Of a stretch of DNA of 64,000 nt, positions 18,024 to 26,569 are shown piece after piece (position 1 is the first letter of the stretch; each line of letters begins with the position of its first letter). The notes beneath the pieces were generated by a model that was not told the origin of the DNA, searched no databases, and saw nothing but the letters and a program-made list of their open reading frames with translations. Position numbers and translations under genes: made by a program. Source of the DNA: Butyrivibrio sp. MC2013 (GTDB taxonomy: Bacteria; Bacillota; Clostridia; Lachnospirales; Lachnospiraceae). The stretch spans positions 62,001 through 126,000 of the forward strand of contig NZ_AUKE01000004.1 in assembly GCF_000424585.1 (NCBI RefSeq). The letters run 5' to 3'.

Positions 18024-18962
18024 TCATTTGCTATTTTTTATCATAATCAGCGGTTCTGTAATATATGCCCTTTTTGAATGGTAACAATCTAGGTAGAATA
18101 CCAGCCTTAACATATTGGAAATTTTATGGTCTTTAACAAGGTCCAATCTTAATTGTGCTGCCCTGATATTCTTTTTTATTCTAGATATAGCCATCTCATT
18201 CATGTTATTGGATATAGCGCACCTCAATATATTTTCATCACTTTTCAAAAGGTCTTGTAGATATTTTATACGAACATCTATTTTGTGTTTGGGTCTCATC
18301 GATACATTCGACGAGTGCAGCCTCCTCTTCACAAGGCGTCTATGCAAAATATACAATCCGTCAAAGCAGAGCGCTGTCCTCCACAAATACTCATCATGAG
18401 CCCATCCAGAGTACCAGAATTTATCTGCTTCATGCAGAAAACTTCTCCTAACACACATAAGGCATCCTAATCTACTGAGATACATAGTCCTTTTGTTAAG
18501 ATGATACTGCTCAACACTACCATCATTTCTCATTGATCTGGACACCTCTCTCTTGATAGAGGGAGCATCAGAAGATGATACGAGAGGTGTAAAGTCGGAG
18601 CATAAAAGCTTAACACCATTATCTTTCTGCATCACACCCAGCATTGCTTCGACTTTATCAGGCTCCCATACATCGTCCTGATCGCACACGAATATGTACT
18701 CGCCACTACATAACATCATAGCCTTATGAAAATTATCAGCATAGCCAAGATTATTATCATTTACGACAAGTTTCCAACTGTCAGATAATCCCTTTTGTTC
18801 AATGAATCTCTTCACTATCTCACAAGTATCATCAGATGATCCATCATCGCATATGATGACTTCTTCAACTTGCACAGTCTGTTCATATATAGACTGAAGC
18901 TGCTCTTGAATATAGTCACTACCATTATAAGATGCAATTGCAACCGAACTCTTAATTTCCAT
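18024..18962 (-). CDS. GT2 family glycosyltransferase (rhamnosyltransferase-like)
   Basis: A 312-residue cytoplasmic family 2 glycosyltransferase. It begins VAIASYNGSDYIQEQLQSI, has ICDDGSSDDT and the metal-binding FVCDQDDVW motif seen in rhamnosyl- and galactosyl-transferases of capsule loci, then a CMLLC..DF region and a tail without membrane segments. The ATG at 18962 is used because GAGG lies 6 bases ahead; it overlaps the end of the CotH-like gene by 11 bases, implying translational coupling. It likely extends the polysaccharide repeat unit. Donor sugar is not determinable. Confidence 0.87.
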   Translation of the reverse strand: MEIKSSVAIASYNGSDYIQEQLQSIYEQTVQVEEVIICDDGSSDDTCEIVKRFIEQKGLSDSWKLVVNDNNLGYADNFHKAMMLCSGEYIFVCDQDDVWEPDKVEAMLGVMQKDNGVKLLCSDFTPLVSSSDAPSIKREVSRSMRNDGSVEQYHLNKRTMYLSRLGCLMCVRRSFLHEADKFWYSGWAHDEYLWRTALCFDGLYILHRRLVKRRLHSSNVSMRPKHKIDVRIKYLQDLLKSDENILRCAISNNMNEMAISRIKKNIRAAQLRLDLVKDHKISNMLRLVFYLDCYHSKRAYITEPLIMIKNSK

Positions 18963-21471
18963 TTTCAGCCTCATTTTCAGTCGCTACCACATCTTCCACA
19001 TTCTGAGCTTCTTCACCTACCTTTTTATTACTAGATGACACATTGTTCTTTTTACTATTCAAAGTAGATGTTTTCACAAAATTTGCTTTGATATCAGCAT
19101 TAGAGCTAACAGTTACAACCTGATAGTTTTCATCGCGATCGATTACTTTTACGCCCTTTCCATTAGTCCAACCTGTAAAAGTATATCCCTGCTCGGGTAC
19201 AGCTATAAGTGTAAACTGTTCATCTCTGACCTTAACAACTTTCATATAACCATTATCAGAGTTTGTCGCATCTCCGGACTCTGCAACAGACACCGATCCT
19301 GTAGCCTTATCAGCCGTATGAACCTTAATCTCATATACTCCGGTATACGTATCTTTAAAATCAGCAAGATAATCATCGATATATGTCTGCCTGTTTTCAA
19401 AGAATTCGTATATATCTGTCATTACAAAATCATAATACTTGTCATTATTATTATTAACAAACCTACTATAAAAACCACGCATAATAGGAGCTTGAGATAA
19501 AAATGAATCGATTATTTCCCCTGTTGAATCAGAACTAAAGAAATCATCTTCCATTTCTTTAAAACGCTTTACAAACTTATCCCTAAAAGTGTCATTGCAC
19601 ATAAGTGATGCAAACATGTCATTACAAGAAACAAGTTTACTTGCAAACGTATTAATCTTCCAATCTGTATCGTCTGACGCTCCGCTGGAAGCGTTACTAT
19701 CTCCAAGGATCATCCTCCATTTACCGTCGCCGTATTTAGAGTCTTTATCTTTGGAAGCAGATCTCCACATTGATGCATTTCCTTCAGTGAAAGAATTAGC
19801 ATCTCCTATATACAGCTTAAGAGCATAGTATTCTATAAAATTATCAATATCTACCATATCACAAAGCTTTTTATACTCTTCATCCTTCGAGATATAGTTG
19901 TGTGCAATGTAATCAACGAGTTTTCGATACTCTTCCTGCGCATCTTCAGAATTAGCTTTACCATTATTAACAATATATGAATCTGATACCTTATATGTCT
20001 GTGAGATATAATCAGAGTCTATAGTATTGTTCATAGTATAGACCCCCCAATACTCGCCGTCCAAAAATACAGCACACAGTTGGGATTCGGCTACAGTAAT
20101 GGAAGTATTGGAAGCAAGTGAACTAATGACTCTGTTTCTGCTCTTTGTAAGATAGTCCTTCCCACCATTGCTAAGCAATAAACTATATCCATCTTCATTC
20201 TTTGCCAGAAATCTGCTTATTCCCGAAGTTGCTCTGCCACCTAGATCAATAGAGTCAAGTTGCAAACTCTTCTGGCCCTGATAGATTCCATCATCAATGC
20301 CGATACTAAGTTTCGTTTTTTCTATGAAACTAACAGATCTGTCTTTCTCTATATAAGTAATCTCAGCATCACAACTATCGCCATTATAGAAATTAGCTGA
20401 TCTGGAACTTACTTCTCCATTGATAAGAGCATTTCCATACTCCTCGCCGAGGACATAAATACCGGTTCTATAATCAAATAGATCTGCAGGATCAGTATTA
20501 ATTGCAATAATAGGTATTCCCTGGTACTCAGATCTTTTACCATAATTTATAAAATAGGTCTCACTAACAGTATCACTCCTGGTACCATCCTCAAAAACAG
20601 ACATAGCCTTAAGAACAGTCGCCTTGTCAATATCATCTGCAGGAGGATTATAGCCTGCATACATTGTTATTTCTTTTTCATTTGCATAAATATTATCATC
20701 TCCCGAACGGTCAGTGATAGTAATAGCATCTGTATAAAGTGATGACTCAGTAGTAGGTTCAGTTCCATCAAGGGTATAGTAAGTCTTACTGTGTTCCGGA
20801 GTATATATTTGAACAGTCATCTCAGAATCATACATGCCGGATCTAAGGGATATTACAGGTTTATTCTTTGCGCTGACAGGCGAATCATTATTACTTGATC
20901 CTTCTGTAGGATTGAAATAACCAAATGAGTACTCACCGTCTTTGGTCCTTCCAAATGCCTCATTAACATTGCAAGTAGGTACAATAAGACTATCGATCAA
21001 CTCACCTTGAGAATCTCTGACTGTTATATAGTCAGTATTATCAAACTTAAGCCTCTGAGTTATATCGCAATCTTTTGTGCCAAGTCTTATAGTTTTATAC
21101 TGCCCCTTTGATAATACAGTCCCTGATGAAAATGAAAATGAGTAATCACCGACATTAAGGCTCACATTATAGGCACTTATATCTACGTTTTCTTTGCTGG
21201 AATTAATTAGCTCAATATAATCATAATCGCTCATGTGGCCAATTTCATTGATCACAATCTGCTTTTGAGCAAGTTTCTTGCTTTTTTCCTGCTTATTTAC
21301 ATCATTTTGGGTAATACTGGAATCAACCACATTTGCTATCTCACGTTGCTGTAATCTGTTAACAGCCATGATAAATATTCCCAGCATCATCATTGACAAA
21401 ACAGCTATAGCTATAATGATCTTCCCTGAACTGTTAGACTCATCTCCATCTTTTCTAAACATCTTTTTCAT
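18952..21471 (-). CDS. CotH kinase family protein with lamin-tail and beta-hexosaminidase-C-like domains
   Basis: An 839-residue protein anchored by one N-terminal membrane segment (IIIAIAVLSMMMLGIFIMAV). A lamin-tail-like domain (about 70-170, VINEIGHMSDYDYIELINSS), a chitobiase/hexosaminidase C-terminal-like domain (about 200-310, TYYTLDGTEPTTESSLY) and a CotH kinase-like domain (about 320-690) follow. In the last, RATSGISRFLAKN, VFLDGEYWGVYTM and the KWRMILGDSNAS acidic motif are visible. A C-terminal bacterial repeat (FTLIAVPEQGYTFTGW) ends the protein. CotH in spore coats phosphorylates protein; its role in polysaccharide loci is not established, but the extracytoplasmic position suggests acting on surface proteins or polymer. 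It lies in the operon between the Wzz-kinase fusion and a GT2. Confidence 0.87.
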   Translation of the reverse strand: MKKMFRKDGDESNSSGKIIIAIAVLSMMMLGIFIMAVNRLQQREIANVVDSSITQNDVNKQEKSKKLAQKQIVINEIGHMSDYDYIELINSSKENVDISAYNVSLNVGDYSFSFSSGTVLSKGQYKTIRLGTKDCDITQRLKFDNTDYITVRDSQGELIDSLIVPTCNVNEAFGRTKDGEYSFGYFNPTEGSSNNDSPVSAKNKPVISLRSGMYDSEMTVQIYTPEHSKTYYTLDGTEPTTESSLYTDAITITDRSGDDNIYANEKEITMYAGYNPPADDIDKATVLKAMSVFEDGTRSDTVSETYFINYGKRSEYQGIPIIAINTDPADLFDYRTGIYVLGEEYGNALINGEVSSRSANFYNGDSCDAEITYIEKDRSVSFIEKTKLSIGIDDGIYQGQKSLQLDSIDLGGRATSGISRFLAKNEDGYSLLLSNGGKDYLTKSRNRVISSLASNTSITVAESQLCAVFLDGEYWGVYTMNNTIDSDYISQTYKVSDSYIVNNGKANSEDAQEEYRKLVDYIAHNYISKDEEYKKLCDMVDIDNFIEYYALKLYIGDANSFTEGNASMWRSASKDKDSKYGDGKWRMILGDSNASSGASDDTDWKINTFASKLVSCNDMFASLMCNDTFRDKFVKRFKEMEDDFFSSDSTGEIIDSFLSQAPIMRGFYSRFVNNNNDKYYDFVMTDIYEFFENRQTYIDDYLADFKDTYTGVYEIKVHTADKATGSVSVAESGDATNSDNGYMKVVKVRDEQFTLIAVPEQGYTFTGWTNGKGVKVIDRDENYQVVTVSSNADIKANFVKTSTLNSKKNNVSSSNKKVGEEAQNVEDVVATENEAENGN

Positions 21472-21532
21472 CTATATCCTTTCATCGAATCAGTGAATCT
21501 TTGTAAAAGCTGATCCAATCGAATAATGAATA

Positions 21533-22945
21533 TTACTTTTTCTTTTTCTTCTTACCTTTGCCATCTATCCTATTACCATTGGCATCATAAGAATGAATAT
21601 ATTTATAACGATAATCCTCACTGTCAGGAGCCACACCGTTATAGATAAATCCGCAAATCTTAGCTCCGATATTTCCCAGCATCTCAACAGCCTGTTTAGT
21701 AAGGCCAAGCTTGGAATAGTTAGCTCTTACTACGAAGGCATAACTATCTACATCATTAATGATCATACTTGCATCACTAACAACACCAATTGGAGGAAGG
21801 TCAATGAATATATAATCATAATTTGCTTTCTGATCAATCAGCATATCAGAAAACTTCTTATTTGCTAAAAGCTCAGACGGATTGGGAGGAACAGTTCCTG
21901 CTTTAACTACGTATAAGCCTTCATATTGAGTATCCACCACAGGAAGCTCTTTAGTAAGGCCTCCCAGATAGTCGCTAAGTCCCTTCTCATCATTATCTAC
22001 GGCAATTATTCTCTCTACAGAAGGATATCTCATATCCGCATCGATCAGCAGTATCTTCTTGCCAAGCTCTGCAAAAGAGATAGCTACATTTACAGAAGAC
22101 AAGGTCTTACCCTCGCCTCTAAAAGCACTAGTAAACGCTACTACAGGGCATTCAGAACCCTGATTAGTGAACAGCATATTGGTTCTGAGAAGATTGTATG
22201 ACTCTCTGATAACAAAGGAACTGTCTGTAGACAGGATGTCACCAACACCGCTTTTATTCTGCGGAACATCTCCAAGTATAGGTATATTAAAAGTATTAGT
22301 AACCTCATATTTCCTACGAATGGTTGGATCCAAAAGTCCACTAATAAGAAAGATCACCAAAATAAGTCCGCCAAGTCCTACAGCACCTAACAATGTATAC
22401 TTGATCATGCTCACTGACTGATATGGAGCAGTAGGAAGCACCGCATTGTCAATCACTTCAATACCACCGGATTTGACAATCCTGGTAATAGCTTCAGGCG
22501 CCACTTCTGCTATACCATTAGCTATCTCCATAGCTTCATAAGGATTAAGATCAGTCACATACACATAAAATACAGCAGTGCCTTCAACTGCACGTGAACT
22601 GATCATGCCATTTAGCTGCCTTGAACTCATGTTTAATTCAAGATTATCAATGATAGTATTTAGTACAGAGTCACTCTTAAGTACCATCATATAGCTATCA
22701 ATAAGATTCTTAGCTGCGTTAACATCACTACTGGAAATATTGACAGATGTATCATTAATGTAATCAGGATTGGAATAAACATAAAAGGACACTGATGCAA
22801 GATATGTAGGAGTACCGGTGAGAGCGGCATATGTGCCTCCGGCTATTCCACCCAGGCAAAAAGCGATTATAATAACCGCCAAATGTCTCTTCAAAATATC
22901 AATTATCCTGGCAAAATTCAGATTGTAAACTATAGTCTCAAACAT
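21533..22945 (-). CDS. Wzz chain-length determinant fused to BY-kinase
   Basis: A 470-residue co-polymerase with tyrosine-autokinase. The N-terminal Wzz domain has two membrane segments (around residues 24-44 and 178-200) with a periplasm-side region between. The cytoplasmic kinase has Walker A (AFRGEGKTLSSVN), Walker A' (KILLIDADMRYP) and Walker B (YDYIFIDLPPIG). The C-terminus holds a tyrosine cluster (DYRYKYIHSYD) and a lysine-rich tail. Fusion of the CpsC- and CpsD-like parts is unusual for Firmicutes, which mostly keep them separate, though known in some. It controls polymer length and export by cyclic phosphorylation. AAGGAAGGG precedes the ATG. Confidence 0.92.
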   Translation of the reverse strand: MFETIVYNLNFARIIDILKRHLAVIIIAFCLGGIAGGTYAALTGTPTYLASVSFYVYSNPDYINDTSVNISSSDVNAAKNLIDSYMMVLKSDSVLNTIIDNLELNMSSRQLNGMISSRAVEGTAVFYVYVTDLNPYEAMEIANGIAEVAPEAITRIVKSGGIEVIDNAVLPTAPYQSVSMIKYTLLGAVGLGGLILVIFLISGLLDPTIRRKYEVTNTFNIPILGDVPQNKSGVGDILSTDSSFVIRESYNLLRTNMLFTNQGSECPVVAFTSAFRGEGKTLSSVNVAISFAELGKKILLIDADMRYPSVERIIAVDNDEKGLSDYLGGLTKELPVVDTQYEGLYVVKAGTVPPNPSELLANKKFSDMLIDQKANYDYIFIDLPPIGVVSDASMIINDVDSYAFVVRANYSKLGLTKQAVEMLGNIGAKICGFIYNGVAPDSEDYRYKYIHSYDANGNRIDGKGKKKKKK

Positions 22946-23007
22946 AACATCCCTTCCTTGTCCAGCTTTTAAGCTAAAATATTCACCTAATAAGAATGAT
23001 CGCTTTA

Positions 23008-24330
23008 TTATTTTAAATAAATTGATTTCTTCTTATCATTTACAAGTTCCTCACATTCCACACAAAATATTGCCAATAGTACATATGTGTATTTAATGGT
23101 CATTAAATGATCCATATACCACAGATTGATATAAAATGCAGAAAGAGCTATTATAATAACTACGGAAATTTTATAACCTTTCTTTATGGCGACAACCTGC
23201 TTTTGAAGCGTCTGTATCATGAATAAGATATAAGCGATCATTCCCGGATAAGCATATTTTATAAATAAGCAAATATAAAAATTATCCACAGAATGAATAA
23301 ATGCACCATTAATCTCAGCTGCAAACCCACGTTTTACTCCACGCCCAATAAAAGGATTCAAAAAACTCACATGAAATATATTTAATAGTTGCTTTCTATA
23401 TTCAGCACTTTGAGCTAATCTCTCGCTTTCAGCGCCATATCTTACAGCATATTCAGTACCCAAGACCGTATCAACAAGCGTTGCGAAAGAACGCAGTATA
23501 TATTGTGCCGGTCCACTCTTAGTAAAAAATATAACCATAACAAGAATAACAAAGACAACGCACATAATGAGCAAGCCATTACGTTTCTGATATTTCTTTT
23601 CACTGAAAATCATCAGCAGAAACAATTCAATAAGTACAAGTCCCAAAGATGATCTTGATCCATTAAGTATTACATTAATGAAGAGCATTATTATAAGAAA
23701 GGGTCTTGCAAATAAGTTAATTTCTTTTTCTTTATACTTATAGCATGCAAGTGGAACAATGACCAAAAGCAGCAAACCATACGACAAAGAATGATTACAT
23801 GGTCCCATTACCCTATAAGAACCATTTCTTATAAATGCTCCGCTATACATTCCTTTTAACGTTTCCAAATAAGAAAACAAAGATCGTTTCATAAGGAACT
23901 CAATAATACCCTGAAAGCACAACAGATACCCATATAAATAGATCAAATCCAGCGTCTTCTCAACACCAAGAGAATTCTTTATGATGTACACAAGAAGATA
24001 AAAGCACACCAGATCTATGAAGGGCCTGAGAAAAGCATTGACATCTCCTCTCAATCCACCGGTATATAAAGTAATAAATGAATAGATTGCAATAGCCGGA
24101 GTAAAATAATTATTTTTAATTATATCCAGAAACTCTCTACTCCTTATCCTCTTTTCAAAAATAAACACAAGCAAAGCCAGCATGAAAATTCTCTGAACAG
24201 ACAGATCAAACACCTTAATGTCTATGCCAAAATAAGCTGGCATAACAAACAAAGCAAAGAAAAAAGCGACTGACAATCGATAAAATGAAGTTTTCCACCT
24301 AGTATCTTTAAAATAATTTATATGTTCCAT
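23008..24330 (-). CDS. Wzy-type O-antigen polymerase/ligase family protein
   Basis: A 440-residue polytopic protein with about 12 membrane segments and the O-antigen ligase/polymerase signature around GSRSSLGLVLIELFLL, plus a long loop near residues 300-360 rich in charged residues (GRGVKRGFAAEING). It would join repeat units after Wzx export. First gene of the minus-strand polysaccharide operon and divergent from the riboswitch-controlled gene. The ATG at 24330 is preferred (AAGGA just ahead) over a TTG at 24351 that lacks a ribosome site. Confidence 0.85.
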   Translation of the reverse strand: MEHINYFKDTRWKTSFYRLSVAFFFALFVMPAYFGIDIKVFDLSVQRIFMLALLVFIFEKRIRSREFLDIIKNNYFTPAIAIYSFITLYTGGLRGDVNAFLRPFIDLVCFYLLVYIIKNSLGVEKTLDLIYLYGYLLCFQGIIEFLMKRSLFSYLETLKGMYSGAFIRNGSYRVMGPCNHSLSYGLLLLVIVPLACYKYKEKEINLFARPFLIIMLFINVILNGSRSSLGLVLIELFLLMIFSEKKYQKRNGLLIMCVVFVILVMVIFFTKSGPAQYILRSFATLVDTVLGTEYAVRYGAESERLAQSAEYRKQLLNIFHVSFLNPFIGRGVKRGFAAEINGAFIHSVDNFYICLFIKYAYPGMIAYILFMIQTLQKQVVAIKKGYKISVVIIIALSAFYINLWYMDHLMTIKYTYVLLAIFCVECEELVNDKKKSIYLK

Positions 24331-24660
24331 ATTCCTTATATTTATACTCAATATATATTTATCATAATTTAATCAAAAACTTTTCACATGTTATCATGAA
24401 GCGGCTCATATAAACCATCATATTGACAAAGATTTTTGTCCTTAAAAAACAACATATATGTTTCCTCTAAACAAACCCAGAAACTAAGTATATCACAGAT
24501 TGGTTCAGAAATAAAAAAAGCGTATCGATGTTTTTCATCAAATAGATTATGTCAACAAATGTTACGCGCCTATTAATTGCATAAAAATACAGAAAGCACA
24601 AAGCAAAGCCAACAATACCAACTAAATATAAACGTTCAAACTAGTATATCAAAAAAGTTC
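24331..24660. other. Divergent intergenic region
   Basis: No gene is visible. It separates the wzy-led operon (minus) from the riboswitch unit (plus). It is AT-rich and should contain the minus-strand promoter, though I cannot assign boxes with confidence. Confidence 0.4.
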
Positions 24661-24701
24661 TTGCAATTAATGTTACAAACATGTTAACATATATACATAA
24701 T
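24661..24701 (+). promoter_or_regulatory. Promoter candidates ahead of the c-di-GMP riboswitch
   Basis: Two pairs fit: TTGCAA (24661-24666) with TAACAT (24685-24690), 18-base spacer, and TTACAA (24673-24678) with CATAAT (24696-24701), 17-base spacer. The first puts the start site just before the aptamer and fits better. A perfect palindrome ATGTTAACAT (24681-24690) overlaps the -10 region and may be an operator. Confidence 0.5.
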
Positions 24702-24779
24702 AAATATCAGGCAAAATATACGAAAGTATATCACGCAAAACTATAGGGACTTTAAAATGTCAGCCAGCTACGGATATTA
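24702..24779 (+). ncRNA. Cyclic di-GMP-I (GEMM-I) riboswitch aptamer
   Basis: The aptamer binds the second messenger c-di-GMP. The sequence shows the GEMM-I signatures in order: AGGCAAA, a helix ATATAC-GAAA-GTATAT closed by the docking GNRA tetraloop, CACGCAAAACTATAGGGAC, and GTCAGCCAGCTACGG. The basal helix forms between AATATC (24703-24708) and GATATT (24773-24778). The intrinsic terminator 14 bases downstream makes transcriptional control likely. Direction (on or off) cannot be read with certainty. Confidence 0.9.
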
Positions 24780-24793
24780 AACTGAAGATCTGG

Positions 24794-24825
24794 CGGCATT
24801 ATGGTTTTCCATGATGCCGTTTTTT
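24794..24825 (+). terminator. Riboswitch expression-platform terminator
   Basis: CGGCATTATGG (24794-24804) pairs with CCATGATGCCG (24809-24819) around a TTTT loop, followed by six T. The segment ACTGAAGATC just before it can pair with ATCTTCAG near 24852-24859, and the basal aptamer strand is adjacent, so an alternative fold that frees the terminator arm is conceivable. Confidence 0.85.
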
Positions 24826-24907
24826 ATGAAAAGGAAGGAATCCAAGTTCACATCTTCAGAATATTCTTAGCCTACGTTAACGTAAAGGAAGGGTTAGTGT
24901 AGACGAG

Positions 24908-25267
24908 ATGAGAGAAAAGATTATGACTTACAGATACGATGGAATTGTTGTAGACCTATATTGCTGTACCGAAGAAGACAACTACAAGCTGGGATTTTTA
25001 AGACGCAATTTACAAAGCAGAGAATTCACAATGGAAGACCTTTTCCATTGGCTTCATGTTCAGGATATTTACTTCCGTATTCGTTATGAATATAATCGAT
25101 GTCTTTCGATTTGTACAAACATCAACAGCTACATCAAGTATCTGAAAGCTCATCGCAGCTACAGGGCAACAGGTAAAGCCAAGCAGAAGCATGACAGCAA
25201 TGATCTCATTGTAAGAGAGGTCATTTCACTTCTTGATGATACATCCTACAGTGTATATAAGATTTGA
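24908..25267 (+). CDS. Small unknown protein under c-di-GMP riboswitch control
   Basis: A 119-residue soluble protein that I do not recognise. It starts MREKIMTYRYDGIVVDLYCC, contains a CC pair and single cysteines further on, aromatic and charged residues throughout, and a basic stretch (SYRATGKAKQKHD) near residue 90. No signal peptide or membrane segment is seen. It is the only gene between the GEMM-I riboswitch terminator and the convergent RiPP cassette, so it is the presumed riboswitch target. AAAGGAAGGG lies 14 bases ahead of this ATG, rather far; the ATG at 24923 is an alternative. A perfect palindrome TACGTTAACGTA (24873-24884) abuts the ribosome site. Confidence 0.65.
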   Translation: MREKIMTYRYDGIVVDLYCCTEEDNYKLGFLRRNLQSREFTMEDLFHWLHVQDIYFRIRYEYNRCLSICTNINSYIKYLKAHRSYRATGKAKQKHDSNDLIVREVISLLDDTSYSVYKI

Positions 25268-25368
25268 TATTATTCCATTCTTCATTTTTTAAGCCATCGC
25301 TATTACAGCAATGACTTGATTTTGGTTACGCTCTATATATAACTTAATCACTGTATTAATATGAAAAG

Positions 25369-25391
25369 AGGAGGATCATTTAATCCTCCTC
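25369..25391 (-). terminator. Terminator after the RiPP precursor gene
   Basis: GAGGAGGAT (25369-25377) pairs with ATCCTCCTC (25383-25391). Read on the minus strand the hairpin is followed by TTTTC, 13 bases after the precursor stop codon. Confidence 0.75.
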
Positions 25392-25403
25392 CTACCGTTT
25401 CAA

Positions 25404-25580
25404 TTAGTCATTAACGATAACTTCAGGTGTTCCGCTGTTGCTTGAAGGACCGTAAGTAGGCTTATAATACTTACCGTCATCGGACTCATAGTGTCCATCT
25501 TCTCTTGTTCCACTAAGGGGTGAGTAAGCTGTAGCCTGAACGCCAAGTTCCTCAACAACAGGTGTATTCCATGTCTTCAT
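25404..25580 (-). CDS. RiPP precursor peptide, lasso-like leader
   Basis: A 58-residue peptide with a very strong ribosome site (AGGAGG, 7 bases). The first 18 residues resemble Firmicute lasso leaders: MKTWNTPVVEELGVQATA, with the W..P..E.L.V..T arrangement and Thr at the position two before the expected cleavage. The following core would begin YSPLSGTRED, placing Glu27 at core position 9, the right spacing for a nine-residue macrolactam ring. The remaining core is long (40 residues in all), rich in Gly, Ser, Tyr and Asp, which is unusual. It lies 71 bases after an HPr-kinase-like gene and an asparagine-synthetase-like gene on the same strand. The product class is inferred, not shown. Confidence 0.7.
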   Translation of the reverse strand: MKTWNTPVVEELGVQATAYSPLSGTREDGHYESDDGKYYKPTYGPSSNSGTPEVIVND

Positions 25581-25651
25581 CTTTTTTCCTCCTCTAACGA
25601 AATAATAACTACATTTTTAGTATAACCAAGATTTTTATTTTTTGTATAATT

Positions 25652-26569
25652 CTAACACAATTGTAATAATTTTATCTGTTTTATTATTTCCTCAACCGTA
25701 TCCCCTTCAGTAGGCCTGTCAATATAATATATAGCGACCTTATCATACATTTTGCCTATCATCTGGATCATAGACATGGGCACTCCCAAATCTCTCTTAT
25801 AGTTCACTGACAGATAGAGATTGTTCACCACAGCATCTATATAATCCTTGCCGGTCAGCCTTTGGTACTGCACCTTATCTATATCATCACGTACTCTGAG
25901 GATGTATATTGCATTAACTAGCATTTCCTCGGATATATATTTCTCTCTTCTGGGAACAGCAAATTTATCCCTCTCTTCATCGATATAGATCATTCCCTCT
26001 ATACCCAGCTTCTCAGCTACGTCTCTGCATACCTTCTGCTGAGGATATGTGGGCTGCGCGTAGACTCCCTCATCTCTTGTCAATATCCTGACAGTATCAT
26101 CTGCCAGGAAATAGTTATCATCCTCCGCCAGCAGCTCCATGGTTATGGTTGATTTGCCGGCTCCACTCTCTCCGCTCACAACAAATGCATGACCGTCTCT
26201 AACGATCACTCCTCCATGTAATACCATTTCATTTCTTTGAAGGATTATCAGACATAGTCCGGCGCTTAACAGCATAGAATACAGCAGCTTGTCATCTCCG
26301 TTTGGCACAGGCTTGACTACGATCCGTCTTCCATCATGCACATAATACTGACCGGTACCGGGAGTATTAAACCATGCCTCGCCAAATCCATTTATCCAGG
26401 AATTATATCCCTTTGAAACAGCATCTTCCAGCTTCGATGGAATATCTCCAAGAACTATCTCGACATCTACCGTTCCTTCATCCTCAGCATCAAGAACCTC
26501 TGCAGGAGGTATCTCAATATCTGAAGCCACTTTCAATCCATATATTTTATACATATACTTATGATTCAT
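25652..26569 (-). CDS. HPr-kinase-like protein of a RiPP cassette
   Basis: A 305-residue protein with an HprK-type nucleotide-binding domain: MVLHGGVIV, the P-loop GESGAGKST and a following LADDTV acidic motif. In paeninodin-type lasso clusters such kinases phosphorylate the precursor, often on a C-terminal serine; this precursor ends in Asp, so another Ser/Thr/Tyr would have to be the target. The start at 26569 is chosen because GGAG lies 7 bases ahead and it overlaps the cyclase stop codon by 11 bases; the longer frame has no ribosome site. The N-terminal 100 residues (YKIYGLKVASDIEIP) are family-typical. Translation is probably coupled to the cyclase gene. Confidence 0.82.
   Translation of the reverse strand: MNHKYMYKIYGLKVASDIEIPPAEVLDAEDEGTVDVEIVLGDIPSKLEDAVSKGYNSWINGFGEAWFNTPGTGQYYVHDGRRIVVKPVPNGDDKLLYSMLLSAGLCLIILQRNEMVLHGGVIVRDGHAFVVSGESGAGKSTITMELLAEDDNYFLADDTVRILTRDEGVYAQPTYPQQKVCRDVAEKLGIEGMIYIDEERDKFAVPRREKYISEEMLVNAIYILRVRDDIDKVQYQRLTGKDYIDAVVNNLYLSVNYKRDLGVPMSMIQMIGKMYDKVAIYYIDRPTEGDTVEEIIKQIKLLQLC

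Noticed and set aside
24331-24660. A second riboswitch for the minus-strand polysaccharide operon
   Set aside because: I looked for GEMM-like or other known aptamer motifs on the minus strand and found none.
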